Source: Cristatella mucedo (Eukaryota > Bryozoa > Phylactolaemata > Cristatellidae). Taken from it: a stretch of DNA of 64,000 nt. The position numbers and the translations under genes are program-made. Under the pieces are notes generated by a model. That model did not search any database. It saw only the letters and a list, made by a program, of their open reading frames with translations, and had not been told where the DNA came from. Location of the stretch: NCBI GenBank assembly GCA_009760855.2, contig WPIO01000046.1, forward strand, positions 1,243,001 to 1,307,000. Direction: 5' to 3'. This document shows, in pieces, positions 54,819 through 64,000 of this stretch (positions within the stretch are counted from its first letter, which is position 1; every line of letters starts with the position of its first letter).

Positions 54819-55012
54819 AGTACTCCGGTCGCTGCCGACGCCTCTTCGGGCGCCACCGCATCGTCTTCGGGCGCCCCTGGGAGCTGCCGCCGAGTCTGCG
54901 GGCGTCGCCACCCAGTCTCCGGTCGCTGCAGCCACATCTCCATGCGCCGCCGCCGCGTCCCCGGGCACCGTATTCCCGGGCGAAGCCAGCGAGCGCCGCC
55001 GCAGCTTCTCCG

Positions 55013-55175
55013 ACCTCGTCTCCGACCTTCGCGGCGTCTCCGACCTTCGCGGCGTCTCCGACCTTCGCGGCGTCTCCGACCTGCGCGGCGTCTCCGACCT
55101 GCGCGGCGTCTCCGACCTGCGCCTCGTCTCCGACCTTCGCGGCGTCTCCGACCTGCGCCTCGTCTCCGACACCGC
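55013..55175. repeat. 15-base minisatellite, about ten units
   Basis: The unit CTCCGACCTTCGCGG, with CTGCGCG variants, repeats in frame, giving SDLRGV on the plus strand and SETPR on the minus strand. Its 15-base period keeps both frames open. Confidence 0.95.
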
Positions 55176-55204
55176 GCGGCGTCTCAGACCAACGCCCGCC
55201 CTGT

Positions 55205-55545
55205 ACACTGTCGGCGATTGCTGATGCCGCTTCTGGTCTCTTCTGTCGGAGCCCTCACTCCGACAAGTTTTTCTAACTCGGCGCTCAGTACTTGGGCTTT
55301 ATCTACCGGGCTAGCCAGTATTGTCACCAGAGCCTCCCGAGGTAGACGGTAGTCATTCTTGATAGTCTTTGGCAATTAAGAGCGGTAAGACATATAGAAG
55401 GGGCTACCTTCCAGGAAGAGAGGCAGATACTTGTGCTAGACTTTCGGGTTGACACCGGACAGCTCGAGCCTCTGCTCCAAGTCAAGCAGCCAAGTTGCGA
55501 AGTCATCACCGACTTGAAATTGCTCAAGCAGCATTGCTGTAGGCC
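55205..55545 (-). mobile_element. Gag-like capsid relic, minus strand
   Basis: The minus strand reads FQVGDDFATWLLDLEQRLEL, HKYLPLFLEGSPFYM, then YRLPREALVTILASPVDKAQ, interrupted by two in-frame stops. The layout (F..G.D...WL..LE..L; KYLPLFLEG.AF; Y..L...L) matches LTR-retrotransposon Gag capsids. It ends against the start of duplication copy 2 at 55592. Confidence 0.65.
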
Positions 55546-57167
55546 AGAGCCACCACCGGAAATAGCCTCACTACGACAGAAGGGACCAGACTTCAAGGCC
55601 CTGGTAGCCGGTTTCTCAAGCCCTCCGTGAGTCATCCATCATTTGGGATAAAAGTACTGAGCGACAGGAACATTCCACGACGAATTGCAGGTCTCGACGA
55701 GGTTTACCTAACCGACTATCTGGGTCCATAGACGTCATAAGCCCATCCTGCTCAATGCCTAAGCAAGGTGATCCGAATCTACCCTAACATATTACAACTG
55801 TCCCGGGCTAATGGACTTGGGTACACAATTATATTCATCACCGGCTGAAGAGGCTTCATGATTTTTCCGATATCACTGCCGAACTGAGTAGCTCAGCTCT
55901 TCCCAACATGTGCTTCTTGCTCCTAGCATCTGCGTCAATTCAGTAGCCACCAGGATTACCAGACCCAGATACAGAATTACTGTGCCTACACAGACACATG
56001 TACGCCTGACGGACAGGTGGCTTCCGAAAGACTCAGAAGTGCGTTCCATGTCCACTTGAGCGTTCAGATTGGGGTCACGTGAACGCATGTGCAGTTTCAC
56101 ACCCTATCACACTCAGCAGGGGAATTAGTTTGCCACGAGTCTGAGACAACTGGTGCTTCCAGTCTGACTTTCGATCACCTGACTCCTCGCACAGTAGTGA
56201 TGCCCTTTTCTTTTCCGGTGTACCATAATAGGACTTTACCAGCTGAATGCTCAGGCTTGACGGGTTAGCCAGTATCAGTGTTCAGCCTGCACCACCAGAA
56301 GTTTTGCTCGCACCGTACTTGATCTGAAACTTGCTGCAAAACATTTGCCCTCGGCCAACTTAGTCCGATATATTCGTCAGCAACAGCACTTAACACGATT
56401 CTTAGGGATTTTTATTGCCAAAATCGGACAATTAAGGGGGCTTTAATACACTTTACTGTGTCTTAGAAAGAGATGCCTGGCATATACGTCAAAGCTTGAA
56501 ATAGCTGTAACTTGGAAAGTAACTAGTGCAAATAACTAAAACGAAAGGCCTACAAGTAGTGCAATCAGAAACTAACTCAGAGGACCGATGATGATCTCAT
56601 TTTTTGAACTGCCTCTCTACCACTGACATGCAAGCACCAAAGTGGGCAACAGCAAAAAGTATTTACCCCACGGCAACTGTCACTGTTCTGAACTAATAGT
56701 GAAAGCAAAGCACCTCGTCTAAGATGTCGAGTTCACCAATTCGCACCTCATCACATTCACACAAATGTAGCAAGCCTGCCCGGTTGCCATAGGAACAGAG
56801 AACTGGATACTAAGGTCTGTCACCCAGCCATAGCAGCAGCAGTTTAGACAGCAGCCTACAGTAAAGCATTTCACATAATGATGACGAACTGCCCTTTGCC
56901 CATACAGGAATCGTAATCAATGAACTTCATGTGTGTCAAATAATGTTCGATCTAGATTAAGTGCCATTTTGGTAATGTTTAATGTTCTTGACAGCACAGA
57001 CACACTCCAAGCCGGGGTCCGCACCTGGTGAGAAATCAGCAGTAAAAAGACTCTAGTCAGGCCAAAGGAGTACTGCTGCAACAACATAACAACTATTCTT
57101 CTGGTTGTCAGGAGGACGTATTCATTCAGATCACTGTCTCAGTCGACTGTAGAGCAGCACAAACACG

Positions 57168-61508
<4,341 letters not shown>

Positions 61509-62559
61509 CTACAAAAAAGATTGCATCGACTGAGTCGGTAGCTCGGTAGCAATCGCCAGCGGGCAGCGTGTCAGGCTGGGTTGTGCAAAACGCAATGGTG
61601 CAGGCACACAGGTACAAGCAGTGCTAGCTCCCTGCTGCATCTGCTGCAGAGTGCATGCGGAGGTCAGCTGACAGCCTCTGTGACTCACACAACAAGCTCC
61701 ACTCAGAAGCGTCTGGCTGCATCTGGTAGCCCCACCCCCAGCACTCGGAAAAGCTTTCGAAAGTGACAGATGCGCAAAGCCAATAGGCCGGATACTAGCA
61801 TTTAGCGCTCCACAAGGGCTGACGTGCACACGGCTTCTGCTGGCTGTGGCTCGGGCATGCGCCAGCAGGCAGCCGAAGCATGCTGGACGGCAGACACCTT
61901 GAAGCTGGCAGCTCGAGAGTGAGGACATTCGACTCATTCGAATGGCTGGCTCTTGTGCAAGCAGCAGCCTCGAACTGCCTGCCCGCCCACCTCTGGATTG
62001 CAAGCTCGACCCACAGGGGCGGAAGGGGTAAGGTCAACGCAAGTTCTGCAAAGGGAGGCCTTAGCAGCCCAGAAGTCGCTGTGCCGAAACGCACGACGCA
62101 GCTGCTTGCACGGAGCTGTCCATGCGAACGGTCGAGCATGTGCACGCACAGTGGATAAGTGGCGAAGCCCACTGAGGGCTGCAGTTGTGGCAAGCGTGAC
62201 GTCTGTCGTTGCCCGCCCTAAGCATGGAGAGGTAGGACCGATTGCAGGCTCACGTGGTTGCACGGTGAGGTCCGTCCTTGCCCGAGTTTCCCGAAACACC
62301 CAGGCTCCCTCGCCCGACACAGTGGGGCTGTGCACCGACGGCCCACTGGGCTGGCAGAGCCTCTAGCGTTTGGTTTAAAACCAAATTGATTTTGGCAGGC
62401 AGTTTAAAACCGTTTTATGCTGTTTTATTGGTTTTTTACTTGTTTTCGAAGACACTCTATTCAGTTCTTCTTACTTCTGGTTCTTAATTCTGGCCAGCTG
62501 CTCGTTTAGTTGGGTTGTTACTCGAAAACCACTGTGCCCTCTTGAAGCAGGATTTATTC

Positions 62560-63960
62560 ATCAAACTCACCTATGAGAACGTTTTCCGGTCCATTGCCGA
62601 ATTTACGTGTAAATTCATTGACAACTCTTTACCCGATTCATCCTCGTCGTCAGATTCGTCGACACAAGGCGGATGTGTGGATGCAGCCGTGCAGAGATTG
62701 TTCAAGAAGGTGCCAGCTCGGCTCTTGTCCAGCGAACGCTCCAACACAGCACCGTTGTACGCGATGGCCACCTGCTTTTCCACCTTGCCGCGATTTAGGC
62801 GAATCTGCAACTTGGATTGCACGCACTTTGTCGTCTTATGATTTCGCTAGCCTCTAACGGCACCGGCTGGATTGCCGTGAATTTTCACAAGTACCAAGGC
62901 GAGTTGCCCATACGAGCTATGATCGATCATTTGTGCCCAGATCAAAGCCGGTTGAAGCTTTCGGCACTTGACCAATGTAGAATCCGAGCCTTTGCATATG
63001 GACGAAAAATAGGCGCATTCTCCAACCAAGCGAGTCCGAGCGGGCTCATCTGAACCAGCAATTTGATTCCAAGCGATTATGCACTGCTCGTTCAGCATTC
63101 CTTGACCAAGCCCAAGGAATAGACCACCTTGCTTTGAAGCATATGTTCTGCACTAAATCAAAGTACAATGGATCTGTCGAAAAAGCCAGTGTGTGCACCG
63201 GGCAGTAGATGGAACTAAATCGAGCATGTAGCTAAATCGAGCATGTAGACACCGCATCAGTTCGTCCTTACCAAAGCCAGCGTGTGCACCGGGCAGTAAA
63301 TGGAACTAAATCGAGCAGGGCAGTAAATGGAACTAAATCGAGCATGTAGACACCGCATCAGTTCGTCCTTATCCTGACCCAGCCGAATCACGATATCGTC
63401 CGACATGGTTTTGACATAGCGGCCGTAGTATAAGAAGCACACGTATACTGAGGAAAGCATTTTCACCTTCTAGATAGCCAATTACTGCATCAAGGAGAAC
63501 CAAAAACTTGTTCAGCGGGACGAGTCTATCCCAGTACGATGTTGACAACACAATTTCACGTAGTCAATCTGTCAATCTCACAATGTGCTTGTGAGTGTCA
63601 TGCTCGATCGAACTAGGATCTGCCAGAACCGGCTTCACCTTCAATAGCATTCGCCTTACAGCACACGCAGAGGTTGCCAATTGCGTCTTTGTAAACAAAA
63701 GAGTGCAGCGCATACAGTTTGCCAATCTTTTGCACATACAGGATATCGAACATGGCCCTGAGCAGCTGGACATTGTTGATGCCCTTCACGACGCAAATCA
63801 ATTGCTCGAGAAGAAACTTTGGTTGTTTATCTTTCAGCATATCCATGGTGAGGTTATGAAATGCGAGAGCTGAGCAACCAAACGTGAACAGGACGACGCC
63901 GCAGTCCACCGACTTCTTTCTCAAGCTCTTCATAACATTTGGGCTGTCCATGCAAAGAGT
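62560..63960 (-). pseudogene. hAT-type transposase relic
   Basis: From 63951 downward the minus strand shows FGCSALAFHNLTMDML, KGINNVQLLRAMFDI, AVIGYLEGENAFLSSVYV-type segments (split by a frameshift) and the C-terminal dimerisation (hATC) region near 62870-62610: YGQLALVLVKI, SKLQIRLNRGKVEKQVAIAY. This order matches hAT/DUF659 transposases. Several frameshifts and an internal tandem duplication (63189-63371) make it inactive. It probably continues past the right edge. Confidence 0.8.
63189..63371. repeat. Tandem duplication inside the hAT relic
   Basis: GTGTGCACCGGGCAGTA(G/A)AT followed by GGAACTAAATCGAGCATGTA and ACACCGCATCAGTTCGTCCT occurs twice, with shorter extra copies of AACTAAATCGAGCA inside. 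It disrupts the coding frame. Confidence 0.92.
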
Positions 63961-64000
63961 CTACGTTTTGTCATTGATTTGACGTGCCGGGCTCTCATGC

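Overview
The window is nuclear DNA from a metazoan, most likely an invertebrate. It holds conserved animal genes split into short exons with GT-AG introns, many LINE fragments and tRNA-derived SINEs, DNA transposon relics, a decayed virus-like element, long microsatellites and several segmental duplications. No species can be named from sequence alone. Almost all long open frames are either exons or broken mobile-element proteins. All comparisons below were made by eye.

Region 1 (1-13,130, minus strand): the 5' two-thirds of mitochondrial aconitase (ACO2). Twelve exons can be placed with matching splice phases (60 to 9298). A probable presequence exon lies at 12284-12325, and the gene runs off the left edge. 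Substrate-binding residues and all three cysteines of the 4Fe-4S cluster are in view. The introns carry LINE and SINE remnants and a (TAC)n tract.

Region 2 (13,130-22,680): LINE remnants, a head-to-head SINE pair, a degenerate third copy of the last CNOT11 exon, an 868-base near-identical copy of the ACO2 exon 6 region, a LINE nested in a different LINE, and a copy of the ACO2 5' region.

Region 3 (22,680-31,960): a decayed Polinton/Maverick- or adintovirus-like element. It has a protein-primed family B DNA polymerase with both catalytic aspartate motifs damaged, a double-jelly-roll-type major capsid protein, a YqaJ-type nuclease and several unrecognised ORFs. It is interrupted by a LINE and by a composite tRNA-Glu SINE.

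Region 4 (32,370-62,340): two tandem, same-orientation (minus) copies of the 3' part of CNOT11, a CCR4-NOT subunit. The duplicated unit is 32,372-42,890 versus 55,592-62,340. Between the copies lie the only visible penultimate-domain exon (exon A, 47.4 kb), large GA/GT microsatellites, a Tc1/mariner relic, a second copy of the ACO2 5' region, Gag-like fragments and a 15-base minisatellite. Divergence between the copies is patchy: exon blocks differ by about 5-10 %, while some adjoining intron blocks are almost identical.

Region 5 (62,560-63,960): a degraded hAT-type transposase on the minus strand.

The strongest leads are the mosaic CNOT11 duplication, the repeated copying of ACO2 and CNOT11 pieces across the window, and the virus-like element with its composite SINE and a fused virus-LINE reading frame.
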